A stretch of DNA of 64,000 bases from an uncultured Campylobacter sp. (GCF_937980635.1 NZ_CALJPG010000020.1:62001-126000), one strand, 5' to 3'. Positions 1 to 9,225 are shown, numbered from the stretch's first letter. Notes: generated by a model from the letters alone, not told the origin. Program-made: numbers and translations.

Positions 1-516
1 GCCGCTTAGACTGATGCCTGCTTCGAAGCACTCTAGCGCGATCTCGCCGATAAGCGCTTTTAGCGCCGTCTTATCCAGCTCGCCCTTACGCTCCAGCGCG
101 ATCTGCGCGTCGATAAACTCCACCGCTTCCTTTAGGCTGAGCCTAGCTAAGTTTAGCCCGGTGCGGTATCTGGGCTTTCGTACGCAGAGGTTTTGCACGA
201 TCAGGCGCGAGCGGATAGTAGGCAGCAGGGCGTTGATGAAGGGGGTGATCAGGAAAAACACTGTATTTTTAGGCGGCTCCTCTAAAATTTTAAGCAGGGC
301 GTTTTGCGCCTCCTCGCCGAATTTCGTAGCGGCGATGACGATGATTTTATCCTCGCGCTCGGCGACGTAGGCTTCGTCAATGATCTTTCGCGCCTCGTCG
401 ATCTTAAGCTCAACGCTTTCGAAAAACCTTAAATTTTTGCGCGGAATTTCAGCTAAAATTTTATCTTTAAAGCCCTCATAATCGTTCGTTAAAACGATTT
501 GATTTATGATTTTCAA
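1..516 (-). CDS. holB: DNA polymerase III delta' subunit, N-terminal part (cut by window edge)
   Basis: Clamp-loader subunit delta' of the replicative polymerase. The leftward frame stays open to base 1, so only 172 codons are present and the C-terminal part lies outside the window. The visible protein carries the clamp-loader signature EEAQNALLKILEEPP followed by a hydrophobic strand and an Arg-rich segment, typical of delta'. The start is inferred as TTG at 514-516, which overlaps the hobA stop codon in the order usual for Campylobacter (lysC-hobA-holB-folP). No ATG or GTG lies close in frame, so the TTG start is probable rather than certain. Confidence 0.85.
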   Translation of the reverse strand, partial: MKIINQIVLTNDYEGFKDKILAEIPRKNLRFFESVELKIDEARKIIDEAYVAEREDKIIVIAATKFGEEAQNALLKILEEPPKNTVFFLITPFINALLPTIRSRLIVQNLCVRKPRYRTGLNLARLSLKEAVEFIDAQIALERKGELDKTALKALIGEIALECFEAGISLSG

Positions 517-1046
517 AGCACCACTTCGTCAAAAAGCACGGCGTCTATGCTTTTGTCTAAAATTTTAAAAAGCTGGATAAGTTTGAGATCGAGGCTCGGA
601 TCGCTCTCGCTCATGTAGAAGCTATTTTGCAGCCTCTCGTCGATGAGCCACAGATAGCTATCCTCGTGGCTTTTGGCGATCTTGGCTAGCGGATGGTTGC
701 CGTTGCCGATGTAAAAATATATAAAGCCGTTGGCAAATGCGAGACTTAGCATATCGTTTAGCAGCAGCGCGTCCTCCAGGCTATTTACTCCGCCGCGGTA
801 GAGCGAGCGCAGCGAAAAAAATGGCAACAGCGGGCGGGAGTTGGTAGAGGAGTTGATCTTTTTGATGATGTATTCGCTAAACCAACTTCGCTCATCGTCG
901 CAGATGACGATGAAAGCAAAGCCGTCGTGGAGGAATTTTAGCTTTGATGCTAAAAGCGGCGTCCAGTCCTCCTTGCGATCCTCGAGCCACTCAAGTCCGG
1001 GCTCGGAGCGCATCGCCGTAACGCTCCAAGTGTGCAGATCCTGCAT
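513..1046 (-). CDS. hobA: HobA, DnaA initiator-associating factor
   Basis: HobA is the epsilonproteobacterial functional counterpart of DiaA. It binds domains I-II of DnaA and promotes its assembly at oriC. At 177 aa the length agrees with the Helicobacter protein, and the C-terminal segment LDLKLIQLFKILD is very close to the corresponding HobA segment as I remember it. The ATG overlaps the lysC stop by one base (TAATG), and the gene's own stop overlaps the inferred holB start, so lysC-hobA-holB looks translationally coupled. The assignment rests on remembered family sequence plus the characteristic neighbours. Confidence 0.85.
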   Translation of the reverse strand: MQDLHTWSVTAMRSEPGLEWLEDRKEDWTPLLASKLKFLHDGFAFIVICDDERSWFSEYIIKKINSSTNSRPLLPFFSLRSLYRGGVNSLEDALLLNDMLSLAFANGFIYFYIGNGNHPLAKIAKSHEDSYLWLIDERLQNSFYMSESDPSLDLKLIQLFKILDKSIDAVLFDEVVL

Positions 1047-2251
1047 TATTTATCCAAATCGTAGGCTTTATGCAGCGCGCGCACGGCGAGCTCGCCGTAT
1101 TTAGCCTCTACGATCATCGAAATTTTGATCTCGCTCGTGGAGATCATCTGGATATTTATCCCTTCATCCGCAAGCGTCTTAAACGCCTTGCTGGCTATGC
1201 CGCTGTGGCTTTTCATACCTACGCCTACCAAAGAAACCTTTACAATGTCGGCATCTGATTCGATGATGGAATTCGGATTTGGATTTACCTCTTTCATTAC
1301 CATATAGGCCGTCTCTAGCTCGTTTTGCGGCACAGTAAAGCCCAAATTAGTCTCACCGTTTCGTCCGATATTTTGCACGATCATATCGACGTTGATCTCC
1401 TTGCTTGCAAGCGCGGAGAAAATTTCAGCCGCGACGCCGGGGCGATCCTCTACGTTTCTAATCGTGATTCTTGCTTGATTTTTATCCAGTGCAATGCCGC
1501 TAATTACCGCATCTTCCATCTTTTCTTCTCCTGTTATGAGTGTTCCTTCATGATCGTTAAAACTGCTTCGCGTCACCAAATTTACGTTTAACTTCTTCGC
1601 AAGCTCGACGCTTCGATTTTGCAAAACCTTCGCTCCTAAGCTCGCAAGCTCAAGCATCTCGTCGTAGCTGATGCGATCAAGCTTCTTGGCCTTGGGCTCG
1701 ATGCGCGGATCGGTCGTATATACGCCGTCTACGTCTGTGTAAATTTCGCACAGATCGGCATTCAGTGCTCCTGCGACGGCGACTGCGCTAAGATCGCTTC
1801 CGCCTCGCCCGAGCGTAGTTACCTCACCTGCGGTACTAATGCCCTGAAAGCCCGCGACGACGACGATTTTGCCCTGCTTTAGCGCTTCTTGCATGCTTTT
1901 TGGATCGATCGAGACGATGCGAGCTTTGGTGTGAAAATTATCCGTCACGATGCCCGCGCCTCGCCCGCTAAACGCGATCGCAGCATAGCCCTTGGCATTT
2001 AGCGCGATAGCTAAAAGTGCGCTCGTAACGCGCTCGCCAGAGCTTAGCAGCACGTCCATCTCTCTGCCTACGGGAGTTTTAGTAAAAAATTCCGCCTGCT
2101 CGATGAGCTGATTAGTAACGCCGCTCATCGCAGAGACGATTACCGCGACATCGTGCCCTTCGTTTTTAGTCTTTATCACGCGCTGCGCGACCGCCTCGAT
2201 CCGCTCTAGCGTACCGACGCTCGTACCGCCGTATTTTTGAACAATCAGCAT
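1046..2251 (-). CDS. lysC: Aspartate kinase
   Basis: Phosphorylates aspartate, the first step toward lysine/diaminopimelate, threonine and methionine. The 401-aa protein opens with the kinase signature KYGGTSVG, has the nucleotide-binding segment TTLGRGGSDLSAVAVA near residue 150, and ends in two ACT regulatory domains from about residue 260, with the usual RPGVAAEIF motif. The ACT domains imply feedback control by an amino acid. It abuts rppH upstream (shared base 2251) and hobA downstream, suggesting one leftward operon. Full length for the family. Confidence 0.96.
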   Translation of the reverse strand: MLIVQKYGGTSVGTLERIEAVAQRVIKTKNEGHDVAVIVSAMSGVTNQLIEQAEFFTKTPVGREMDVLLSSGERVTSALLAIALNAKGYAAIAFSGRGAGIVTDNFHTKARIVSIDPKSMQEALKQGKIVVVAGFQGISTAGEVTTLGRGGSDLSAVAVAGALNADLCEIYTDVDGVYTTDPRIEPKAKKLDRISYDEMLELASLGAKVLQNRSVELAKKLNVNLVTRSSFNDHEGTLITGEEKMEDAVISGIALDKNQARITIRNVEDRPGVAAEIFSALASKEINVDMIVQNIGRNGETNLGFTVPQNELETAYMVMKEVNPNPNSIIESDADIVKVSLVGVGMKSHSGIASKAFKTLADEGINIQMISTSEIKISMIVEAKYGELAVRALHKAYDLDK

Positions 2252-2721
2252 TAAATGTAACCCTCCTCCTTAAAATATTTTAAAACCGTCGCGTAAATCG
2301 GCTTTTTGAAGTGATTTACGTGCCTTAAAACCTCATTCGCGCCTACGAATTTAAATGCGTCGAACTCCGGAAGTTTAGTATTGATGTTTATATCGGCTAA
2401 GCTTCGCAATCTCACCAAAAAATACCTTTGAATTTGCCCGTCGTATGGGCGCATCTTTTGAGCTACCCCATCGGGAAAGTCATAGCTGAGCCACTTCGGG
2501 CACTCAGCGATGATATCGACTTTGCTTGTTCCGATCTCCTCACCGAGCTCTCTGCGGATAGCCATCGTAGGCGTCTCACCATCGTCGATACCGCCTTGAG
2601 GAAACTGCCAAGCGCCTTTGATGTCGCTTCGTTGCGCGATTAAAATTTCGCAATTAAACGGATACGAGGGCGAAAGTACGATTGCAGCGACATTCGGTCT
2701 GTAATTTTTCTCTTTTTCCAT
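2251..2721 (-). CDS. rppH: RNA pyrophosphohydrolase (Nudix hydrolase)
   Basis: Removes pyrophosphate from 5'-triphosphate RNA, the step that triggers 5'-dependent decay; also annotated nudH as a dinucleoside polyphosphate hydrolase. The 156-aa protein carries a complete Nudix box at residues 43-64 (GGIDDGETPTMAIRRELGEE), preceded by the WQFPQGG segment typical of RppH. It is the first gene of the leftward rppH-lysC-hobA-holB run and is divergent from hemW, so its promoter should lie in 2722-2857. Confidence 0.92.
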   Translation of the reverse strand: MEKEKNYRPNVAAIVLSPSYPFNCEILIAQRSDIKGAWQFPQGGIDDGETPTMAIRRELGEEIGTSKVDIIAECPKWLSYDFPDGVAQKMRPYDGQIQRYFLVRLRSLADININTKLPEFDAFKFVGANEVLRHVNHFKKPIYATVLKYFKEEGYI

Positions 2722-2857
2722 CTCGTTTTCTCACAAAAAATTTCTCAAAATTCTACCTAAAAATATTAAAATTTGCGTTAAGAGGCTTAAAATTTATATA
2801 AATTTTCAAATTAATTCGCTAAATTTTGCGACGTAAATTTAGCCTATAGGACCGCCC

Positions 2858-3931
2858 TTGCACATCTACATCCACGTGCCGTTTTGCACCTCCAAATGCC
2901 CGTATTGCGCCTTTGGCTCCTTCAGCGATAAGTTTAGCCTCGCAAAAAGCTACTTTCGCGCGCTTGAGTTTGAGGTGCGCGACTTTTTGGCGAAAAATCC
3001 GCACGCGCAAATCTCGACGCTTTTTATCGGCGGAGGCACGCCAAGCGCCGTAGATGCAGGGCTTTATGATGAAATTTTTGCACTGCTTGCGCCGCATTTC
3101 GCCGCTAAAGCCGAAATCAGCTCAGAAGCCAACCCAAACTCCGCTCACCCGGCTTGGCTTAGGGCGATGCGCGGTCTCGGCGTAAATCGCATCAGCTTCG
3201 GCGCACAGAGCTTCAACGACGCCAAGCTAAAGTTCCTCGGTCGCGCGCACAGTGCGGCGCAGATTTTTCTCGCGGTGCAAAATGCCAAAGCAGCAGGCTT
3301 TGACAATATAAATTTAGATCTAATCTACGCGAGCAAATTTGACGATAAAAGGAATTTAAAATTTGAAATGGATGAGCTTGCGCGCTGCGAAGTGCCGCAT
3401 CTAAGCGCCTATGCGCTAAGCCTTGAGGAGGGTACGCCCTTTTTTGGGCGCGAAAGCTTTAAAAAGGAAAGTGCGGCTCTAGCTAAATTTCTCTTTGCTC
3501 TTGCGGCGGATAGCGGCTTTAGTCAGTATGAAATTTCAAATTTTGCCGCGCGCGGACTGCGCTGTAAGCACAATCTCGCCTACTGGCGCGGCGAGGATTA
3601 CGCGGGATTTGGGGCATTTGCGGTCGGAACTAGCGGGCAAGTGCGCCTTAGCTCGCCTAAAAATTTGCGAGATTACATCGCAGATCCGCTGCAAAAACAG
3701 CGCGAAGCTCTAAGCGCGCAGGATAAAAAGCTTGAGCGCATATTTCTCGGGCTGCGCTGCGTTTTGGGGCTTGAGGCGCGGATTTTAGACGCAGCGGAGC
3801 TAAGCAATGCGCAGCTGCTCGCACGCGAAAAAAAGCTGAAATTTGCCGAGGGTAAATTTTATAATCCCAACTTTTTGCTCGCCGACGAGATTGCGCTTTT
3901 TATCACGCAAGAAAGCCGCCGCGGGCACTAA
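2858..3931 (+). CDS. hemW: HemW-like radical SAM protein (heme chaperone)
   Basis: Radical SAM protein of the HemN/HemW family. The cluster-binding CxxxCxxC motif is C10, C14, C17 (CTSKCPYC), followed by GGGTPS, both diagnostic. At about 357 aa with no long N-terminal extension it fits HemW, a heme-binding chaperone, rather than the oxygen-independent coproporphyrinogen oxidase HemN of about 450 aa. The predicted start is TTG with a TAGGA-like ribosome site a few bases upstream. It stands alone, divergent from rppH and upstream of tatB. Confidence 0.88.
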   Translation: MHIYIHVPFCTSKCPYCAFGSFSDKFSLAKSYFRALEFEVRDFLAKNPHAQISTLFIGGGTPSAVDAGLYDEIFALLAPHFAAKAEISSEANPNSAHPAWLRAMRGLGVNRISFGAQSFNDAKLKFLGRAHSAAQIFLAVQNAKAAGFDNINLDLIYASKFDDKRNLKFEMDELARCEVPHLSAYALSLEEGTPFFGRESFKKESAALAKFLFALAADSGFSQYEISNFAARGLRCKHNLAYWRGEDYAGFGAFAVGTSGQVRLSSPKNLRDYIADPLQKQREALSAQDKKLERIFLGLRCVLGLEARILDAAELSNAQLLAREKKLKFAEGKFYNPNFLLADEIALFITQESRRGH

Positions 3932-3988
3932 ATTTAAGATTAATGAAATTTTAGTTACAATACGCCACTTTTTACGTTAGGAAATTTT

Positions 3989-4711
3989 ATGTTTGGTATC
4001 AGTATGCCTGAAATTACGGTCATTTTAATCATCGCGATAATTGTGCTGGGGCCCGAAAAGCTTCCAAAAGTCCTGGTCGAGCTTGCGAAATACTTCAAAG
4101 TCATCAAAAAAGCCATCAACGACGCAAAATCTAGCTTCGATCAGGAGCTTCGCATCGCCGAGCTCAAAGAGGATGCCAAAAAATATAAAGAGAGCATCAC
4201 GCAAGCAAGCGAGGGTGTGCGCAAAAAGCTCACGTTTGAGGAGCTCGACGAGATCAAAGGCGGCATCGATTCGGTCAAGGAGACGCTAAATGCGGGGCTA
4301 AAAGGCGCGGAAAGTTCGCTTAAAGAAACGCTTAACTCGGACGCCGCCAAAGATACGCTAAATTCTGCGGAGGTCTCGGCACAAAAACAGAATGAGACGG
4401 CAAATTTAAAAGCAAATTCGAGCGGAGAAAATTCCGCGCAAAGCTCTGCCCGCGCCGCAAACTCTACGCAAGGCTCCGCTGGCAGCGCAACAAATTCCGG
4501 AGCCGGAGACAAAAGCAAAAATTCTAACATCGAAAACGAAAGCAAAAATTCCATGCCGAGCACGGACGGCGGCGCGGGAAATTCTGCGCAAAATACAAAC
4601 GCGAGCGGCGAAGCAAAAAGCGCCGCGCAAAATTTGAATGCAAATTTAAACGGTGATGCGCAAAATTCTATGCAAAATTCCGCGCAAAATAACGATACGC
4701 AAAAATCATAA
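3989..4711 (+). CDS. tatB: Twin-arginine translocase subunit TatB with long Asn/Ser-rich tail
   Basis: TatB forms the substrate-receptor complex with TatC in the inner membrane. Residues 1-20 form the single membrane helix, followed by the family hinge GPEKLPK and an amphipathic helix to about residue 60. From about residue 125 to 240 the protein becomes a low-complexity tail of repeated NSAQ, NSS and KNS units that has no counterpart in usual TatB proteins. The functional N-terminal region is intact. A GGAAA ribosome site precedes the ATG, and tatC follows after 15 bases, so the two are probably cotranscribed. Confidence 0.9.
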   Translation: MFGISMPEITVILIIAIIVLGPEKLPKVLVELAKYFKVIKKAINDAKSSFDQELRIAELKEDAKKYKESITQASEGVRKKLTFEELDEIKGGIDSVKETLNAGLKGAESSLKETLNSDAAKDTLNSAEVSAQKQNETANLKANSSGENSAQSSARAANSTQGSAGSATNSGAGDKSKNSNIENESKNSMPSTDGGAGNSAQNTNASGEAKSAAQNLNANLNGDAQNSMQNSAQNNDTQKS

Positions 4712-4726
4712 TGAGAGAGAAATTTA

Positions 4727-5482
4727 ATGTTTGAAGAGCTAAAACCCCATCTAGCCGAGCTTCGCAAGCGCCTAGTGATCTGCGTGCTGTCCGTCATCGT
4801 CCTTTTTATCGCGTGTTTCGGCTTTTGGGAGGATATTTTAGGCTTTATGACCCGCCCGCTGGTGCGCGTACTTCCCAAGGGCAGCGAGATCATCTTTACC
4901 CAGCTCGGCGAAACGTTTTTTACCGCGATGAAGGTATCGTTTTTCACCTCGCTGCTTCTAGCGATGCCGATAATTTTCTGGCAGGCGTGGCTTTTCGTAG
5001 CGCCTGGGCTTTACGACAACGAGAAAAAATACGTCATTCCCTTCGTTAGCGGCGCGAGCATTATGTTTTTTTTAGGCGCGGCGTTTTGCTATTTTTTCGT
5101 AATCCCAGTCGCATTTAATTTCTTGGTAAATTTTGGCGCCAAGCAATTTACTGCGATGCCTACGATCGGCGAATATGTAGGCTTTTTCGCTAAGCTCGTC
5201 GTCGCATTCGGCATCAGCTTCGAGCTTCCTGTAGTAACCTTTTTCCTCGCTAAGATCGGGCTTGTGACGAACAAAAGCCTGAGCGATTTTTTTCGCTACG
5301 CAATCGTCATTATTTTCATCTTTGCAGCGGTGATGACGCCACCGGACGTGCTTAGTCAGTTTATGCTCGCAACTCCGCTAATTGCGCTTTATCTGCTTTC
5401 GATCTTCATCGCCAAAATGATAAATCCGTATAAGCCTGAGGATGACGAAAGCGAAAATCCCACGGACGTAGCGCAGGCGTGA
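4727..5482 (+). CDS. tatC: Twin-arginine translocase subunit TatC
   Basis: Core Tat receptor, a polytopic inner-membrane protein exporting folded proteins with twin-arginine signal peptides. At 251 aa it has six hydrophobic segments. The N-terminal cytosolic segment HLAELRKRL and the conserved PVVTFFLAKIG region near residue 165 are diagnostic. A GAGAGAAA ribosome site precedes the ATG. The queA start follows one base after the stop, making tatB-tatC-queA a tight rightward cluster. Confidence 0.95.
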   Translation: MFEELKPHLAELRKRLVICVLSVIVLFIACFGFWEDILGFMTRPLVRVLPKGSEIIFTQLGETFFTAMKVSFFTSLLLAMPIIFWQAWLFVAPGLYDNEKKYVIPFVSGASIMFFLGAAFCYFFVIPVAFNFLVNFGAKQFTAMPTIGEYVGFFAKLVVAFGISFELPVVTFFLAKIGLVTNKSLSDFFRYAIVIIFIFAAVMTPPDVLSQFMLATPLIALYLLSIFIAKMINPYKPEDDESENPTDVAQA

Positions 5483-5483
5483 G

Positions 5484-6503
5484 ATGGCAGATCTAAATTT
5501 AGTTGGCAGCTACGATTACGAGCTTCCTAGCGAGCTCATCGCAAGCGCGCCCGTGATGCCTAAACAAAGCGCGCGCCTGCTGATCTACGACCGCGCCAAG
5601 CAGCAGATCACTCACGCGCACTTCGGCGATCTGGCGGACGCCCTGCCGCCCTGCGATATTATTTTTAACGACACGCGGGTGATTAAGGCGCGCCTTTTCG
5701 GTCATAAAAACAGCGGCGGCAAGATCGAACTTCTACTAAACTCGCCGCTTGAGGGCAATAAATTTAGCGCCTATATTCGCGGCAGCGTCAAAGTAGGTAG
5801 CGAACTTAGCTTTGAAGCCTGCCTTAATGCGCGCGTTTGCGAGCTGATGGAAGGCGGGCTTCGCATCGTGCAGTTTGAACGCGGCGGCAAAGCTTTAAAC
5901 ACCCACGATGTTTTTGAAATTTGCGAACGTATCGGTCATGTGCCGCTGCCGCCATATATTAAGCGCGCCGATACCAAGCAGGACGAGAGCTGGTATCAAA
6001 GCATATTCGCGCGCGAGCAAGGCGCCGTCGCCGCACCCACCGCGAGCCTTCATTTTAACGATGCGATGCTAAACGATCTGCGCAAAAGACACGAAATTTA
6101 TTTTATCACGCTGCACGTAGGCGCGGGCACCTTTAAGCCCGTGGAAGTAGCGGATCTGCGCGATCATAAGATGCACGGCGAGCTCTACTCTATCCCGCCG
6201 CAGACCGCGCAAATTCTAAAAAGCGAGCGAAAAATTTTAGGCGTGGGTACGACAGTTACAAGAACGATCGAAAATTTCGCACGCAACGGGCAAAGCAGCG
6301 GGATCTGCGAGCTGTTTTTGCACCCGGGCAATCCGCCGATAAGACAGAATTTTTTGCTTACAAATTTTCACCTACCAAAATCCACGCTGATAATGCTCGT
6401 AGCGAGCTTCATCGGCCTTGAGCGCACGCTTGAGCTCTACCGCATCGCAGTGGAGCAAAGATACCGCTTCTACTCCTATGGCGATGGGATGCTTGTGCTA
6501 TGA
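5484..6503 (+). CDS. queA: tRNA preQ1(34) S-adenosylmethionine ribosyltransferase-isomerase
   Basis: Transfers and isomerises the ribosyl moiety of SAM onto preQ1 at the tRNA wobble position, giving epoxyqueuosine. The 339-aa protein is full length and shows the family segments YDYELP at the N-terminus, FNDTRVIKARL near residue 57, and the TASLHF...LHVGAGTFKPV stretch in the second half. It starts immediately after tatC and its stop overlaps the next gene by four bases (ATGA). Confidence 0.95.
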   Translation: MADLNLVGSYDYELPSELIASAPVMPKQSARLLIYDRAKQQITHAHFGDLADALPPCDIIFNDTRVIKARLFGHKNSGGKIELLLNSPLEGNKFSAYIRGSVKVGSELSFEACLNARVCELMEGGLRIVQFERGGKALNTHDVFEICERIGHVPLPPYIKRADTKQDESWYQSIFAREQGAVAAPTASLHFNDAMLNDLRKRHEIYFITLHVGAGTFKPVEVADLRDHKMHGELYSIPPQTAQILKSERKILGVGTTVTRTIENFARNGQSSGICELFLHPGNPPIRQNFLLTNFHLPKSTLIMLVASFIGLERTLELYRIAVEQRYRFYSYGDGMLVL

Positions 6504-7537
6504 AAGCCGTGGTTTTAGGCGCGCTAGCAATATTGGCTGCGACGGCAGGCTTTGCGGCAAGAAAACTTTTTGCTAAAAAGCCCGCTGTAAGCGGCAAAAT
6601 TTTCTCCGCTGCGCCTAAAGCCAAAGAAAGCGATTCCGTCGTGCCTAGGCGCGAGGATATCGCGCAGATCGATATTTTAAAAATTTTAAAATTTCAAAGT
6701 GAAATTTTATTTGAGGAGTGCACGAAATACGACAGCACGCTCTATCTTAGCTTCCCACCGCAGCTGCCACGTATCTACGGCGGCGAGGTGCTAAATCTCA
6801 CTAGCGCGGTCTTTGACGCGTGCGAGTTTTTCCTGCAAAATATCGCTGAACCAATCCGCGTAAGCGTGGAATTTAGCAGTAAGGAACTTAGAGCAAATAT
6901 GAGCTCTATCAAGCTCGACGTTCGCGTAGGCATCGATCGCGAGCTAAAGGATCCGCGCACCTATGCGCTTAAAAGTGCACTAGAAAGCGCTGCTAGCACG
7001 GATGATGAGTATCTTACTTCGGCGCAGACCCATTTGCGTGCACTCGGTTCGCATCCGAGTATTGGAGCTGACGGGCGCGGGACGTTCTTTAAAATGGATG
7101 CAGTACTTAGCTGCTTCGCACAGCAGAGCTTTAGCGCTAAAAAATACGACTACAACGTCATAATCACGCATAAAAACCGCGCGATCTTCGAGGAACTGAG
7201 AGATTTTTTGAGCGGGCTTGGCTGCGACGTGATGCCAAACTCCAACTGGGAGAGCGCGAAGAGGCACCTAAACGACTTCATCTACGTAGCCGACGTCGTC
7301 ATCCTTGACGCCGAGATACTGCGCGCCAATATAAGCGAAATAAACTACCTCAACGCGCTGGAAAAAGATGGGGTATTTTTCATATTTTTGCTTAAAAACA
7401 AGCACTCGCTCAAGGTGCTGGAGGGGCTAAGCTTTAAATTTTTCAAGCTCGAAATGCCATATTTCTACGACGAGTTTTACGCCACGCTTGATCTCATCGA
7501 AAAGATCAAAAACGATGAGAATTTCTTGGGGCTGTAG
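6500..7537 (+). CDS. Unknown protein with possible degenerate kinase/receiver-like halves
   Basis: No family recognised with confidence. The 345-aa protein starts with a hydrophobic, probably membrane-anchoring segment (residues 3-20). Residues about 85-130 (IYGGEVLNLTSAVFDACEFF) loosely resemble the N-box of a histidine-kinase ATPase domain, and residues about 213-330 read like a receiver-type fold (IITHKNRAIFEELRDFLSGL, then VADVVILDAEIL). I see no canonical G-box or complete receiver acidic pocket, so any such domains would be degenerate. The ATG overlaps the queA stop (ATGA), so it is translated with that operon. Function unknown; the domain reading is inference. Confidence 0.7.
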   Translation: MKAVVLGALAILAATAGFAARKLFAKKPAVSGKIFSAAPKAKESDSVVPRREDIAQIDILKILKFQSEILFEECTKYDSTLYLSFPPQLPRIYGGEVLNLTSAVFDACEFFLQNIAEPIRVSVEFSSKELRANMSSIKLDVRVGIDRELKDPRTYALKSALESAASTDDEYLTSAQTHLRALGSHPSIGADGRGTFFKMDAVLSCFAQQSFSAKKYDYNVIITHKNRAIFEELRDFLSGLGCDVMPNSNWESAKRHLNDFIYVADVVILDAEILRANISEINYLNALEKDGVFFIFLLKNKHSLKVLEGLSFKFFKLEMPYFYDEFYATLDLIEKIKNDENFLGL

Positions 7538-7576
7538 CGAACAGGCAGCGATAAATTTAAAACCGAAGAGATTGAA

Positions 7577-8029
7577 GTGCTATATTTTGACTTAGATTGG
7601 ATCAAGGGCAATATAAAAGATAGTGAATATGCCTTAAGGCAGCGGCGGTACGAGGCGTATTTGGCAGGGCTGCATAAAAATATGCATACGCTAGAAAGAA
7701 TTTTTGCGGGCATAAACTTCAATGATGCGCTATTGCTACCCAAAAAACAAATCAATGAAAAGTTGCATTTGAAATTTTACATCGGAGATTTGCAAAATGG
7801 ATATTATGAACTAAAATGCGTTATGAGCTCGGATCAAAGATGCGATGCGGCGCCCGGCGAAATAATAACGAGCGAGATATTTTACAAAAATGGCAATTAC
7901 CGCTTCTCTTTCATCCTTACCTGCCTGAAGGAATACGCCGTTAATTTTTCCAGGATAGATAGCCTTAAATTTAACGCGATTTCGCAAAGAAAATATAGCC
8001 GCGAGTTTAAGAAACTGAAACTTTCATAG
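7577..8029 (+). CDS. Hypothetical protein, 150 aa
   Basis: Not recognised. It starts with GTG at 7577 behind a GAAGAG-like ribosome site and lies 39 bases after the preceding gene on the same strand, so it may be the last member of the tatB-to-unknown operon. The protein is soluble-looking, mixed alpha/beta, without signal peptide or membrane segment. The middle part (NEKLHLKFYIGDLQNGYYEL) is beta-rich. No catalytic motif is visible. Confidence 0.6.
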   Translation: MLYFDLDWIKGNIKDSEYALRQRRYEAYLAGLHKNMHTLERIFAGINFNDALLLPKKQINEKLHLKFYIGDLQNGYYELKCVMSSDQRCDAAPGEIITSEIFYKNGNYRFSFILTCLKEYAVNFSRIDSLKFNAISQRKYSREFKKLKLS

Positions 8030-8631
8030 CAAATTCAAACCTCGGTTTTTACGTATAAAATTTCATCCACTAAAGATTACGCCTCGGCATTTATCTCATT
8101 TGCAGCTCGAAATTAAAAAACGCTAATGAGCTGGGTTTTGAGAGGTATGGATTTTGATTTAGGCACGAGCTTTTTGACAAACGATACGAGCTTCGGAGGT
8201 ATAAGAATTTTAGCTTTTCGTGACTTAGAATGTGTCGCATGTTTCAGGTCAAAGCGTAGCGATGAGAGATAAAATTTTGCTCGCTCGAGTGCTGAGGCAT
8301 TATGCTTTTAGAAAAGATACAAAGTAACGTAAATTTAGCTGTGCCTTGTAGCTGAAATCCATTAAATTTAAGCCAGAATCATTCGGCGACAGTGTCATTC
8401 ACCAAACCCTCTAAGGCAAAATCTCTAAATTTAAGTTCTGGACGTCATATGCAAGCAGATTTCCTTCTGCCCTTAAAGCATTCAAATCATATTAAAATTT
8501 GAGCTTCCAAACGAACCTAAAGAAATTTTGACAATCACTACGTTGCATTTAAAAGCGCGCTCGATAAGAGATATAAAAAAACCAGCAAATTTTAAAATTT
8601 AGCCAGACGAACTTTGCTTGCGATTTCAATT
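8030..8631. other. Gene-free stretch of about 600 bp
   Basis: No convincing gene, tRNA or repeat is visible between the 150-aa hypothetical and the PG-binding-like gene. Only a 41-codon plus-strand frame from an ATG at 8147 is present, with a badly spaced ribosome site and no recognisable protein. The stretch could be decayed coding sequence. Confidence 0.5.
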
Positions 8632-9057
8632 TTATCTTCTGCCCTCTTTTTTAGCCCTGACCGCTTCATAAAGCTCGTCGATCGAAGTCGCGGATGAGCC
8701 CGAATATTTCTGCGCCGCTTGCATGGTCTTTTTGCCCCATTTACCATCAATCATCACACCGTAGCCACCGAACATCAAACTACGTTGGATATAATAGACT
8801 TTATCTTGCTGCGTCATATTTTGTTGCTTCTGCACTTCGCGCTCAGCATCTTTTGCCTGCTCACTTTTATAAACAGCATCAGCCGTAAAATATGCTAGCA
8901 CTAAAGCTCCAACGATCGGAACGACAAGGGTAACAAATCTATTATTTACGTTAGAAGTCAAGCCTTCTAAAAATGCCTTTGCAACGCAAAACACTATAAA
9001 GCCCGGAATAAAAGCGAGAACGGCATTGAAGCCACCACCTATCACGTATACGAGCAT
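8632..9057 (-). CDS. Small membrane protein with C-terminal peptidoglycan-binding-like domain
   Basis: A 141-aa protein with two hydrophobic segments (about residues 9-30 and 41-58), a charged Gln/Lys/Glu-rich linker (64-85), and a C-terminal segment whose pattern YYIQRSLMFGGYGVMIDGKW with following TMQAAQKY matches the PG_binding_1 repeat (a helix, then DGxxG and a closing helix with Ala-Ala). This suggests a membrane-anchored protein touching the cell wall, but the domain match is from pattern alone. It stands alone on the minus strand between two non-coding gaps. Confidence 0.65.
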   Translation of the reverse strand: MLVYVIGGGFNAVLAFIPGFIVFCVAKAFLEGLTSNVNNRFVTLVVPIVGALVLAYFTADAVYKSEQAKDAEREVQKQQNMTQQDKVYYIQRSLMFGGYGVMIDGKWGKKTMQAAQKYSGSSATSIDELYEAVRAKKEGRR

Positions 9058-9225
9058 ACAGACTAAAATAAATAGCTACAAGCCCCTCACCCAAACCGCT
9101 ACCGACGAGGAAGGCTAGGAAAAATTCATAATTTATCTTTAAATATTTTCGCGGTAAAACTCTCTGATTTTAAATTTAATCAAAGAGTTTTGAAATTTAA
9201 TCGCCGATTTAAGGATTAGCAAGGG

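Noticed and set aside
4400..4711. Repeated AAATTC-type units as DNA uptake sequences
   Set aside because: The units always fall in the frame reading Asn-Ser or Asn-Phe and are concentrated in protein tracts, which fits coding repeats better than a strand- and frame-independent uptake signal. A genome-wide count would decide.
4141..4947. 268-codon minus-strand frame opposite tatB/tatC
   Set aside because: Its Phe/Ser/Ala-rich sequence is the antisense shadow of the TatB low-complexity tail.
8147..8272. 41-codon frame in the 8.0-8.6 kb gap
   Set aside because: No properly spaced ribosome site and no recognisable protein; left as unassigned.
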